DNA from: Halomonas sp. GFAJ-1
GTDB lineage: Bacteria > Pseudomonadota > Gammaproteobacteria > Pseudomonadales > Halomonadaceae
DNA length: 64,000 bases
NCBI GenBank assembly: GCA_002966495.1
Contig: CP016490.1
Span: forward strand, 1,736,001-1,800,000
Direction of reading: 5' to 3'
A program made the position numbers and the translations under genes. The notes under the pieces were generated by a model. The model was not told where the DNA came from and searched no databases. It worked only from the letters and a program-made list of their open reading frames with translations. Below, in pieces: positions 33,424 through 41,060 of the stretch. How positions within the stretch are numbered: the stretch's first letter is position 1; every line of letters begins with the position of its first letter.

Positions 33424-34911
33424 ATGCACACCCAGAACATGCACGCCCAGCAGCAGCAATTGATCAACGGTGCCTGGGTAGTCGGCGACGCCGACGCCTT
33501 GACCAAGCAAGACCCCGTGGCGGGAACGCTGCTATGGCAAGGCGCAGCGGCCTCTAGCCGCCAGGTAGGCGCGGCGGTTGACGCAGCGCGTGCGGCATTC
33601 CCCCGCTGGGCACGCACCTCCTTTGCTGAACGCCAAGCGCTGGTAGAACGGTTTGTGGACGTGCTCAAGGCGCGTCAGGAAGACCTAGCCATTGCCATTG
33701 CCTCTGAAACTGGCAAGCCGCTATGGGAAGCACGCACCGAAGCCGGCGCGATGGTGGGTAAAATCGCGCTCTCCATCAAGGCGTACCACGAGCGCACCGG
33801 GGAGCGCGAAAAAGAGGTCGGCAGCGCCAAAGCGGTACTGCGACACCGCCCCCACGGCGTAATGGCGGTGTTTGGCCCTTATAACTTCCCCGGCCACCTG
33901 CCCAATGGCCATATGGTGCCTGCCTTGTTGGCAGGTAACACCGTGGTATTCAAGCCTAGCGACCAAACCCCGCTTACGGCGGATTTAACCCTGCAGTGCT
34001 GGTTAGAAGCCGGGCTGCCAGCCGGGGTGATCAACCTCGTGCAGGGTGGTGTCGCGGTTGGGCAGGCGCTCTCTGCTCATCCTGGTATCGATGGCCTGCT
34101 GTTTACCGGCAGCGCCAAGGTAGGCGGGATGTTGCAGCAGCAGTTCGCCGGGCAGCTGGATAAAATCCTTGCGCTGGAGTTAGGCGGCAATAACCCGCTG
34201 GTGGTGAAAGATGTGGAAGATGAGCGTGCGGCGGTGCTGACGATTCTGCAGTCGGCGTTTCTCTCTGGCGGGCAGCGCTGCACTTGTGCTCGCCGCCTGA
34301 TGGTGCCCCAGGGCGAGATGGGCGACCGTCTAATCGACGCGCTTTCCGATGCTATTACCAGGCTATATGTGGCGGGACAGTTCGATGAAGAGCCCGCGCC
34401 GTTCTATGGCGGCTTGGTAAGCGTTGCCGCAGCCGATGGCCTGCTCAAAGCACAAGACGAGCTAGAAGCCATGGGCGGCACGGTCATTAACCGCATGCAG
34501 CGCTTGAAAGACAACACCAGCCTGTTAAGCCCAGCCCTGATCGACGTAACCGGCCTTGAGGTGCCCGACGAGGAGCACTTCGGCCCGCTGCTGAAAATCC
34601 ACCGTTACAGTGACTGGGATGAAGCCTTAACGCTGGCCAACGATACCCGCTACGGCCTCTCTGCGGGTTTAATTGGCGGCGAAAAAGCCGACTGGGACGA
34701 CTTCCTGCTGCGTATTCGTGCAGGCATTGTGAATTGGAACCGCCAGACCACCGGTGCCTCAGGCGATGCGCCCTTCGGCGGCGTTGGCGACAGCGGCAAC
34801 CACCGCCCCAGCGCCTACTACGCGGCGGATTACTGCGCCTACCCGGTCGCCTCCATGGAAGCCGAGAGCCTGGAAATGCTGGAAACCCTGCCGCCGGGAG
34901 TTAACCTATGA
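33424..34911 (+). CDS. astD: Succinylglutamate-semialdehyde dehydrogenase (AstD)
   Basis: A 495-residue NAD-dependent aldehyde dehydrogenase that oxidises succinylglutamate semialdehyde to succinylglutamate. The catalytic Cys is in FLSGGQRCTCARRLMVPQ (about residue 287), the catalytic Glu in LALELGGNNPLVV, and the cofactor motif is LLFTGSAKVGGML. GPYNFPGHLPNGHMVPALL is an AstD-type signature. The preferred start is ATG 33424, with AAGGAGAGC 8 bases upstream; a GTG at 33409 lies before the Shine-Dalgarno. The stop overlaps astB by 4 bp. Confidence 0.96.
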   Translation: MHTQNMHAQQQQLINGAWVVGDADALTKQDPVAGTLLWQGAAASSRQVGAAVDAARAAFPRWARTSFAERQALVERFVDVLKARQEDLAIAIASETGKPLWEARTEAGAMVGKIALSIKAYHERTGEREKEVGSAKAVLRHRPHGVMAVFGPYNFPGHLPNGHMVPALLAGNTVVFKPSDQTPLTADLTLQCWLEAGLPAGVINLVQGGVAVGQALSAHPGIDGLLFTGSAKVGGMLQQQFAGQLDKILALELGGNNPLVVKDVEDERAAVLTILQSAFLSGGQRCTCARRLMVPQGEMGDRLIDALSDAITRLYVAGQFDEEPAPFYGGLVSVAAADGLLKAQDELEAMGGTVINRMQRLKDNTSLLSPALIDVTGLEVPDEEHFGPLLKIHRYSDWDEALTLANDTRYGLSAGLIGGEKADWDDFLLRIRAGIVNWNRQTTGASGDAPFGGVGDSGNHRPSAYYAADYCAYPVASMEAESLEMLETLPPGVNL

Positions 34912-36266
34912 GCGTGAACAGCATTCGAGAAGTCAACTTCGACGGCTTGGTAGGGCTTACCCATAACTACTCGGGTCTTGCCCACGGCAACGTGGCCTCC
35001 ATGAGCCACGGTGGTTTGGTGTCTAACCCCAAAGAGGGCGCACTGCAGGGGCTGGCGAAGATGAAGTCGCTGATGGACGCAGGCTACGCTCAGGGTGTGC
35101 TGCCTCCTCAGCAGCGCCCAGACTTGGGTGCGCTGCGAGACTTAGGCTTTAGCGGCAGCAATAGCGAGATCCTCGCTCAAGCCGCGAAGCAAGCGCCGCA
35201 GCTGCTGCGGGCGGTATGTTCAGCCTCCAGCATGTGGACCGCTAACGCAGGCACGATTACCCCCAGCGTCGATGCACCAGATGGTCGGGTGCACTTCACT
35301 CCGGCCAACCTGCAGTCCAGTTTCCACCGCTACCTGGAGCCGAAAACTACTGGCCGGGTGCTGCAGGCGATTTTCCGCGATGAGCAGCGCTTCGCCCATC
35401 ACCCGGTGCTGCCTGCCACGCCCGCGTTTTCTGATGAAGGGGCGGCTAACCACACTCGCCTGTGCGGTGAGTACGGCGAGCCCGGCGTTCATCTCTTCGT
35501 GTATGGCCGTCAGGCGTTTGGCGACGTGCGTAGCGGCGAGCGCGAACCCAAGCGCTATCCCGCCCGGCAAACCCTGGAAGCCAGCCAGGCTGTGGCCCGC
35601 CAGCACGGGCTGAGCGAGGCGCAAACAGTGTTCGCCCAGCAGCACCCGGACGCCATCGATGCCGGGGTGTTCCACAACGATGTGATTGCCGTGGGTAACG
35701 GCCCGGTGCTGCTCTACCACGAAATGGCGTTTCTTGATGAAGAGCGCACGCTGAACGAGCTTCGCGCCAAGATTAGCACGCCGCTGATTCCTGTGCGGGT
35801 GCCGGTAGAAGCCGTGAGCATGGAAGACGCGGTGGCATCGTACCTGTTCAACTCTCAGCTGCTCTCCAACCCAGACGGCACTATGACCCTGGTGGTACCC
35901 AGCGAGTGCCAAGAGCGCGAAGCCGTTTGGAACACGATTCAGAACTTCATCCTGGCGGGCAATAACCCGATCTGTGAAGTCATCGTCAAAGACGTGAAGC
36001 AGAGCATGCGCAACGGCGGCGGCCCCGCCTGCCTGCGCCTGCGGGTGGTGCTAACGGAAGCCGAGCGCGCTGCGCTGACTGGCCGCGTACTGCTCAACGA
36101 CGCGCTCTATGACGACCTCACCGCCTGGGTGAGCCGCCACTACCGCGACCGCCTCACCGGTGAAGACCTTGCTGACCCCCAGCTCGCCACAGAAGTGCTC
36201 ACCGCGCTAGATGAGCTGACTCAGCTGCTGAAAATCGGCCCGGTATACCCGTTCCAACAGGGCTGA
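34908..36266 (+). CDS. astB: N-succinylarginine dihydrolase (AstB)
   Basis: A 452-residue amidinotransferase-fold hydrolase that turns succinylarginine into succinylornithine, two ammonia and CO2 (second pathway step). Family patterns are strong: REVNFDGLVGLTHNYSGLAH at the N terminus, SMWTANAGTITPSVDA, and FHNDVIAVGNGPVLLYHE with the catalytic His; the Cys nucleophile region is GGGPACLRLRVVL. Length equals the E. coli enzyme (447). ATGA overlaps astD. It is the last gene of the operon in this window; astE, the desuccinylase for the fifth step, does not follow. Confidence 0.96.
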   Translation: MSVNSIREVNFDGLVGLTHNYSGLAHGNVASMSHGGLVSNPKEGALQGLAKMKSLMDAGYAQGVLPPQQRPDLGALRDLGFSGSNSEILAQAAKQAPQLLRAVCSASSMWTANAGTITPSVDAPDGRVHFTPANLQSSFHRYLEPKTTGRVLQAIFRDEQRFAHHPVLPATPAFSDEGAANHTRLCGEYGEPGVHLFVYGRQAFGDVRSGEREPKRYPARQTLEASQAVARQHGLSEAQTVFAQQHPDAIDAGVFHNDVIAVGNGPVLLYHEMAFLDEERTLNELRAKISTPLIPVRVPVEAVSMEDAVASYLFNSQLLSNPDGTMTLVVPSECQEREAVWNTIQNFILAGNNPICEVIVKDVKQSMRNGGGPACLRLRVVLTEAERAALTGRVLLNDALYDDLTAWVSRHYRDRLTGEDLADPQLATEVLTALDELTQLLKIGPVYPFQQG

Positions 36267-36282
36267 ATCCTCCGCGCAACAG

Positions 36283-36309
36283 CTCACCATGAACCAATTT
36301 CATGGTGAG
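36283..36309. promoter_or_regulatory. Perfect MetR-type box within a longer dyad, upstream of mesX
   Basis: TGAACCAATTTCA at 36290-36302 matches the enterobacterial MetR consensus TGAA-N5-TTCA, with A at the centre. It is embedded in an 11-bp dyad CTCACCATGAA/TTCATGGTGAG (36283-36293 with 36299-36309). The dyad lies 17 bases after the astB stop, so it may instead or also be the operon terminator, though no T run follows directly. Confidence 0.55.
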
Positions 36310-36366
36310 TTGAAATAATATCGCTTTTCATTCATGTACATGGTCTGGCATAAAGAACGCATCCTC

Positions 36367-36401
36367 TTCGATGAATGTGGCGTTAACGCCTGTTCATCGA
36401 A
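36367..36401. promoter_or_regulatory. 35-base nested palindrome in the mesX leader/promoter
   Basis: TTCGATGAA (36367-36375) pairs with TTCATCGAA (36393-36401), and between them GGCGTTAACGCC (36379-36390) is itself a perfect palindrome. As RNA this folds into a two-part stem with a TTAA loop; as DNA it is a large operator-like dyad. It is 77 bases before the mesX ATG and 65 bases after the MetR-type box. No other coding feature is credible between 36267 and 36478. Confidence 0.6.
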
Positions 36402-36478
36402 ACATCACACATGGCATCAAGCGCTGAGCTTCACCGCAGCGCTTACGCCAGTCTCGATCAATAGGGTGCTTGTTCGCG

Positions 36479-37456
36479 ATGAGCTACGACTTCACATTCG
36501 ATATCAAGAGCGTCCGGTTCGACGAAAACTACCGTCCTGCCGAGAGCACGCGTGCCACGACTAATTTCGCTAACCTAGCGAGAGGGCAGCGCTGCCAAGA
36601 AAACCTGCGTAACGCGCTGACCATGATCAACAACCGTTTCAATACCCTGGCGCATTGGGATAACCCCAAGGCGGATCGTTACACCGTCGAGCTGGATATC
36701 ATCACCGGCGAGCTGAACGTGGCGGCAGCGGGCGATGCCTTTCCTGCGATTGAGATGCTGCAGACGACCATCATCGACCAGCATCTCGACAAGCGCATCG
36801 AGGGCATGATGGGAAATAACTTCTCCTCCTACGTTCGCGACTACGATTTCAGCGTGTGGCTTTCGGAGCACAACAAAGGCCGGACGGAGTTTGGTATCCC
36901 CGAGGGGTTTGGCGATCTTCACGGCAAGTTGTTCAAGCGTTTCGTCGACTCTGAGGCGTATCGAGCCCTCTCACGCAAGGCTCCGGTGATCTGCCTCAGT
37001 GTTTCTAGCAACAAGGTGTATCGCCAAACGGAAAATCGTCATCCCGTATTGGGTGTCGAGTACGTGAACGACGCGTCCTCGTTGACGGATTTCTACTTTG
37101 CCAAAATGGGCCTGCAGGTGCGGTACTTCATGCCACCCCATAGCGTAGCGCCGCTGGCGTTCTACTTCTCCGGTGATTTGCTGGCCGACTACAGTGACCT
37201 CGAACTGATCAGCGCCATCAGCACAATGGAGACGTTTCAGAAGATTTACCGCCCCGAGATCTACAACGCCAATTCGGTGGCAGGCAAGGTCTACCAACCC
37301 CATTTGAAGCACCAGGACTACTCGCTAACCCGTATCGAGTACGACCGAGAAGAACGCAGCCAACTTGCCGTCGAGCAGGGTAAGTTCACCGAGCGGTATT
37401 TCATCGAGCCTTTCCGCCATGTGCTTGAGCGATGGTCAGCAGATTACGCCCTTTGA
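36479..37456 (+). CDS. mesX: DUF1852 protein, MesX (oxygenase partner of MesD)
   Basis: A 325-residue soluble protein of the DUF1852 family. In work on folate-independent methionine synthases, this family was named MesX and is required together with MesD and oxygen for methionine formation from homocysteine; the methyl donor was left open. Recognised stretches are YDFTFDIKSVRFDENYRP at the N terminus and SSNKVYRQTENRHPVLGVEY in the centre. No metal motif is obvious by eye. ATG 36479 is used; the TTG at 36470 is in frame but unsupported. mesD follows after 27 bases, so the pair is co-transcribed. Codon choice is richer in GTC, ATC and CTG than in many neighbours, hinting at transfer. Confidence 0.88.
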   Translation: MSYDFTFDIKSVRFDENYRPAESTRATTNFANLARGQRCQENLRNALTMINNRFNTLAHWDNPKADRYTVELDIITGELNVAAAGDAFPAIEMLQTTIIDQHLDKRIEGMMGNNFSSYVRDYDFSVWLSEHNKGRTEFGIPEGFGDLHGKLFKRFVDSEAYRALSRKAPVICLSVSSNKVYRQTENRHPVLGVEYVNDASSLTDFYFAKMGLQVRYFMPPHSVAPLAFYFSGDLLADYSDLELISAISTMETFQKIYRPEIYNANSVAGKVYQPHLKHQDYSLTRIEYDREERSQLAVEQGKFTERYFIEPFRHVLERWSADYAL

Positions 37457-37483
37457 TCAACCTTTTATCGAGAAAACCTATTG

Positions 37484-38512
37484 ATGAAAACATTATTGCC
37501 CACATCGACGGCCGGTAGCCTACCCAAGCCCACCTGGTTGGCCCAGCCTGAGACGCTTTGGTCTCCCTGGAAACTGCAGGGTGATGAGCTGGCCGAAGGC
37601 AAGCGGGATGCACTGCGCGTGTGTTTACACGATCAGCGGCAGGCAGGCATCGATATCGTCAGCGACGGCGAGCAGACCCGCCAGCACTTTGTGACGACCT
37701 TCATCGAGCACCTCGGCGGCGTCGATTTCGAGCAGCGCAAGACCGTCAAAATACGCGATCGCTACGAGGCCAGCGTTCCTTCGGTGGTCGGCCCTGTGTC
37801 GCGGGAGAAGCCAGTGTTTGTTGATGACGCTAAATTCCTGCGTCAGCAAACCGACCAGCCCATTAAATGGGCGCTGCCGGGACCTATGACCATGGTCGAT
37901 ACGCTCTACGATGGCCATTACAAGAGCCGTGAAAAACTCGCCTGGGAATTTGCCAAAATTCTCAACCAGGAAGCTCGCGACCTAGCGGCGGCGGGGGTAG
38001 ATATCATCCAGTTCGATGAGCCTGCCTTCAACGTCTTCTTCGATGAGGTGAACGACTGGGGTATCGCTGCTCTGGAAAAAGCCATCGAAGGGGTCGCCTG
38101 CGAGACCGGCGTGCATATCTGCTATGGCTACGGCATCAAAGCCAACACCGATTGGAAGAAGACCCTGGGCTCGGAGTGGCGTCAATACGAGGAAATCTTC
38201 CCCAAACTGCAGGCGTCGAACATCGACATCGTCTCGCTGGAGTGCCAGAACTCCCATGTGCCCATGGAGCTGATCGAACTGATTCGCGGCAAAAAGGTGA
38301 TGGTTGGAGCCATCGACGTAGCCACCCACACGGTCGAAACCCCAGAGCAAGTCGCCGACACGCTGCGCAAGGCGCTTAAATTCGTCGATGCCGACAAGCT
38401 TTACCCTTGCACCAACTGCGGTATGACGCCCCTGCCGCGTAAAGTGGCACAAGGCAAGCTGAAGGCGTTGAGTGAAGGCGCTGCGATTGTGCGGCAGGAA
38501 CTCACCCGGTAG
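37484..38512 (+). CDS. mesD: Core MetE-type methionine synthase MesD
   Basis: A 342-residue enzyme corresponding to only the C-terminal catalytic barrel of MetE (full MetE is about 755 residues), as in the MesD family. It should methylate homocysteine without folate. Zinc ligands are visible: GVHICYGYG (His and Cys), SLECQNS (Glu) and YPCTNCGMTPLP (Cys). The N terminus STAGSLPKPTWLAQPE is the usual substrate-loop pattern. The neighbour mesX confirms the subfamily. ATG 37484 is preferred over the adjacent TTG 37481. The Shine-Dalgarno is weak (GAGA), so translation may depend on mesX. Confidence 0.9.
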   Translation: MKTLLPTSTAGSLPKPTWLAQPETLWSPWKLQGDELAEGKRDALRVCLHDQRQAGIDIVSDGEQTRQHFVTTFIEHLGGVDFEQRKTVKIRDRYEASVPSVVGPVSREKPVFVDDAKFLRQQTDQPIKWALPGPMTMVDTLYDGHYKSREKLAWEFAKILNQEARDLAAAGVDIIQFDEPAFNVFFDEVNDWGIAALEKAIEGVACETGVHICYGYGIKANTDWKKTLGSEWRQYEEIFPKLQASNIDIVSLECQNSHVPMELIELIRGKKVMVGAIDVATHTVETPEQVADTLRKALKFVDADKLYPCTNCGMTPLPRKVAQGKLKALSEGAAIVRQELTR

Positions 38513-38523
38513 TCCACTCGGCG

Positions 38524-38550
38524 AGCCCGGCAGCAGTTGTTCGGGCTTGT
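38524..38550. terminator. Possible bidirectional terminator between mesD and the CDP-alcohol transferase gene
   Basis: AGCCCG (38524-38529) pairs with CGGGCT (38542-38547) across a 12-base loop, followed by TGTTT. It fills the 38-base gap between two convergent genes. The stem is short, so support is moderate. Confidence 0.4.
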
Positions 38551-39426
38551 TTACCGCCCTCCTGTTGTCGGCGGCGTTACGTGGTCCGAGTTCGTAGGTT
38601 TGCCCTCCGGGGATGCACGGCTTGTTGTCGCCTTATCAACCAAGCGCTGTTTATACAGCCACCACACGTCAACACCAAATGAGTAGGCCAGCGTGATCAG
38701 TGCGCTGAGTGCAAGTAAGAAGGTGGCGAAAGAAGAAGTAAGTGGCGTTAAGGCCAGTAGCAGCGCGGCCACTTGCCAAACGCATACGGCCTTGCGGCGG
38801 AAACTGGCGAATAGTGGCTGACGAAGCCATGGTAGTGGCCCGCTAGCCGCGACAAACAAGTAACGCATCCCGCCTATGATGAGTACCCATGCGCCTAGTG
38901 TGGGCTCAAGGGTTAATAACCCCACGCAGAGCAGCATAATCAGCAGGGCATCTAGCTCCATATCAAAGCGGGCGCCAAAAGCAGAGTGACTTTGGGTGCG
39001 CCTAGCAATCCAGCCATCTACCCCGTCTAACGCCAGCGCGATCACCGCAATGGCCAACCACTGCCACAGCCCAGCAATAAAGGCATTGCCCACTAACCCA
39101 CCTGCAACAACCGCCACCAGGGCGGCTCTCGCTAGCGTGACGCGGTTTGCCCAACCCAGCTGGCCGTGGGGCCAAAAAACCAGCGTTAATAGGCTTATAC
39201 AAGCGTAGAAGCCATAGGCCACTGCCCAGTGCGCTGGGCTAGCCATCAATGCCGGTAGTCCACTGCCCACTATCAACAGCAGAATGCCGCCGAGCACTAA
39301 TTCCGCGGCGCTGTATAGCCGTTTGGGCAGTGAGTAATAAGGGGCATTGAAGGAGAAACGCATGGCTACTCGCAGAGCGGCGCGTTTAGCCGCAGTGAAA
39401 AATAAATGATGCAACTGTTTTTCCAT
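38551..39426 (-). CDS. CDP-alcohol phosphatidyltransferase family membrane protein
   Basis: A 291-residue integral membrane enzyme with about six to eight helices. The CDP-alcohol phosphotransferase motif D-x2-DG-x2-AR-x8-G-x3-D-x3-D is complete at about residues 129-155 (ALDGVDGWIARR, then FGARFDMELDA), so it should be active, transferring a phospho-group from a CDP-activated lipid or alcohol to a hydroxyl acceptor. It lacks the specific features that would identify PgsA, PssA or phosphatidylinositol synthase. The C-terminal 40 residues are hydrophilic. It is divergent from the MDR gene at 39639 across a 212-base region with a 19-base dyad, and so may belong to the pterin-like cluster. Confidence 0.88.
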   Translation of the reverse strand: MEKQLHHLFFTAAKRAALRVAMRFSFNAPYYSLPKRLYSAAELVLGGILLLIVGSGLPALMASPAHWAVAYGFYACISLLTLVFWPHGQLGWANRVTLARAALVAVVAGGLVGNAFIAGLWQWLAIAVIALALDGVDGWIARRTQSHSAFGARFDMELDALLIMLLCVGLLTLEPTLGAWVLIIGGMRYLFVAASGPLPWLRQPLFASFRRKAVCVWQVAALLLALTPLTSSFATFLLALSALITLAYSFGVDVWWLYKQRLVDKATTSRASPEGKPTNSDHVTPPTTGGR

Positions 39427-39506
39427 GTACCATTCTTGTATACGGTGGTAGAACTGTCCATATTAAGAATCAACGTTGTGAGCGGCTTTACCTTTTTAGG
39501 CCATCC

Positions 39507-39525
39507 TAATGCTTAACTAGCATTA
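39507..39525. promoter_or_regulatory. Operator-like dyad in a divergent promoter region
   Basis: TAATGCT-TAACT-AGCATTA is a perfect 7-5-7 inverted repeat. It sits in the middle of the 212-base region between the CDP-alcohol transferase gene (minus) and the MDR gene (plus), 113 bases before the latter's ATG. It could be a shared repressor or activator site. No T run follows, and both flanking genes point away, so it is not a terminator. Confidence 0.5.
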
Positions 39526-39638
39526 ATCGCTCCATTTTTTTTCTGCGCTAAGCTGTAGAAGAGTCATGCAACGGCGCGTTAGTTTTCAAAGCGCTGGGGT
39601 AAAGGATGGAATAAGCGCTTCAGTCATAAGGAAATGTT

Positions 39639-40619
39639 ATGTCGGTGCCTGATACTGCTACCGCCTTTTGGGTTACTCGCGAAGCCTTTGGCGAGCTAAA
39701 GCATGAACCGTTAACGTCTCCAGGTGAGAGCGAGCTCCTCGTTCGTGCGCTTTACAGCGGCGTTAGCAGGGGCACGGAGTCCCTGGTATTTAACGCCCGT
39801 GTGCCTGAAAGCGAGTACGCGCGTATGCGTGCGCCTTTTCAAACCGGTGATTTCCCTACGCCTGTTAAGTATGGCTACTGCAGCGTAGGGCGCGTCGCGC
39901 AGGGTCCACAAGAACTGCTGAATAAAACGGTTTTTTGCCTTTACCCCCACCAAAACCACTACGTGGTACCCGCGGATGCGGTGTTGGTATTACCAGAGCA
40001 GGTGCCTGCTTACCGCGCGGTGTTAGCGGCCAATATGGAAACCGCGATTAACGGCGTTTGGGATGCAAATCCGATGCTCGGCGAGCGGGTTTGTGTGGTG
40101 GGGGCTGGGGTCGTTGGCGCTTTGGTCGCGTACCTGTGCGCGCAAATCCCTGGTGTCGATATGCGTTTAATCGATATTAATCCAGCCCGTGAGGCGCTTG
40201 CCGCTCAGTTAGGCGTGGCGTTTTGTACGCCTGAACATGCTCCTACGGATCAAGACTGTGTGATTCATGCCAGCGGCCATCCCGATGGTCTACGTCTAGG
40301 GCTTAGCTTAGTAGGCAACGAAGGACGTGTGATTGAAATGAGCTGGTTCGGCAAAGGGGATGTGGCGTTACCGCTGGGCGGTGCTTTTCACTCCCAGCGG
40401 CTAACGCTAAGAGCCAGCCAGGTTGGACAGCTGCCCGCTGTCTTACAGCCCCGCTGGGATTACCGCCGCCGCTTAACGCTGGCCTTAAGTTTACTCACCG
40501 ATCAGCGGCTGGATGCGCTGATTAGCGGTGAAAGTGATTTCGCTGACTTTCCTGCCATCGCACCGCAGCTATTTGGCCCCGGCAGTACCGCACTTTGTCA
40601 CCGTATTCGCTATCCATAG
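39639..40619 (+). CDS. Zinc-free MDR dehydrogenase (BchC/threonine-dehydrogenase-like)
   Basis: A 326-residue medium-chain dehydrogenase. The N-terminal catalytic domain carries LYSGVSRGTESLVFNARVP, where the alcohol dehydrogenase zinc Cys is replaced by Arg-Gly-Thr-Glu, as in BchC and related proteins; this suggests an atypical or absent catalytic zinc. The Rossmann domain has VCVVGAGVVGALVAYL at about residues 150-165 and an acidic residue at the second strand end (LIDIN), favouring NAD. The substrate is unknown, and might be a sugar or polyol intermediate of the cluster. AAGGAAATG-type spacing supports the ATG. It is the first of four plus-strand genes with tight spacing. Confidence 0.85.
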   Translation: MSVPDTATAFWVTREAFGELKHEPLTSPGESELLVRALYSGVSRGTESLVFNARVPESEYARMRAPFQTGDFPTPVKYGYCSVGRVAQGPQELLNKTVFCLYPHQNHYVVPADAVLVLPEQVPAYRAVLAANMETAINGVWDANPMLGERVCVVGAGVVGALVAYLCAQIPGVDMRLIDINPAREALAAQLGVAFCTPEHAPTDQDCVIHASGHPDGLRLGLSLVGNEGRVIEMSWFGKGDVALPLGGAFHSQRLTLRASQVGQLPAVLQPRWDYRRRLTLALSLLTDQRLDALISGESDFADFPAIAPQLFGPGSTALCHRIRYP

Positions 40620-40661
40620 CCGTCTTTTGATACACGTTTTCTATTGATAACAGGAGCATCT

Positions 40662-41060
40662 ATGTACCGTTTATGCGTTCGTGATCACTTTATGATCGCC
40701 CACAGCTTTAAAGGTGAGATTTTTGGCCCTGCCCAGCGCACCCATGGCGCCACGTATGTGGTGGATGTGGTGTTTCAGCGCCCGGAGCTTGATCAGGACG
40801 GGCTGGTGATCGATATCGGCCTCGCCAGCGAAACAGTCAAAGAGGTATTGGCGAACTATAACTTTCAAAATTTGGATGAGGTGAGCGAATTTAAGGGGCG
40901 CAACACCACCACAGAATTTATGGCTAAAGTGATTTTTGACCAGCTGGCCGCTGCGATTAGCACGGGCAAAATGGGCACTACCGCCCAGGGGCTAACCCAC
41001 ATGGAGATTAAACTGCACGAGTCTCATGTGGCTTGGGCAAGCTATGAAGGCGCGCTATGA
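40662..41060 (+). CDS. 6-pyruvoyl-tetrahydropterin synthase/QueD homologue with altered active site
   Basis: A 132-residue protein of the PTPS/QueD (COG0720) family. The fold signature is clear: FMIAHSF at residues 10-16, GLVIDIGLASETVKEVL, and KLHESHVAWASYEG with the pterin-binding Glu. However, compared with E. coli QueD (zinc His16, His31 and His33; Cys27), this protein has His14 and His28 but Ala30 in place of the third zinc His, and Ala24 in place of the catalytic Cys. It should therefore not perform the classic QueD or PTPS reaction. It starts at ATG 40662 with CAGGAG 6 bases upstream; the stop overlaps the glycosyltransferase ATG by 4 bp. Confidence 0.85.
   Translation: MYRLCVRDHFMIAHSFKGEIFGPAQRTHGATYVVDVVFQRPELDQDGLVIDIGLASETVKEVLANYNFQNLDEVSEFKGRNTTTEFMAKVIFDQLAAAISTGKMGTTAQGLTHMEIKLHESHVAWASYEGAL

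Noticed and set aside
36334..36564. 76-codon open frame over the mesX start
   Set aside because: Overlaps the clear MesX N terminus in another frame and covers the long palindrome.
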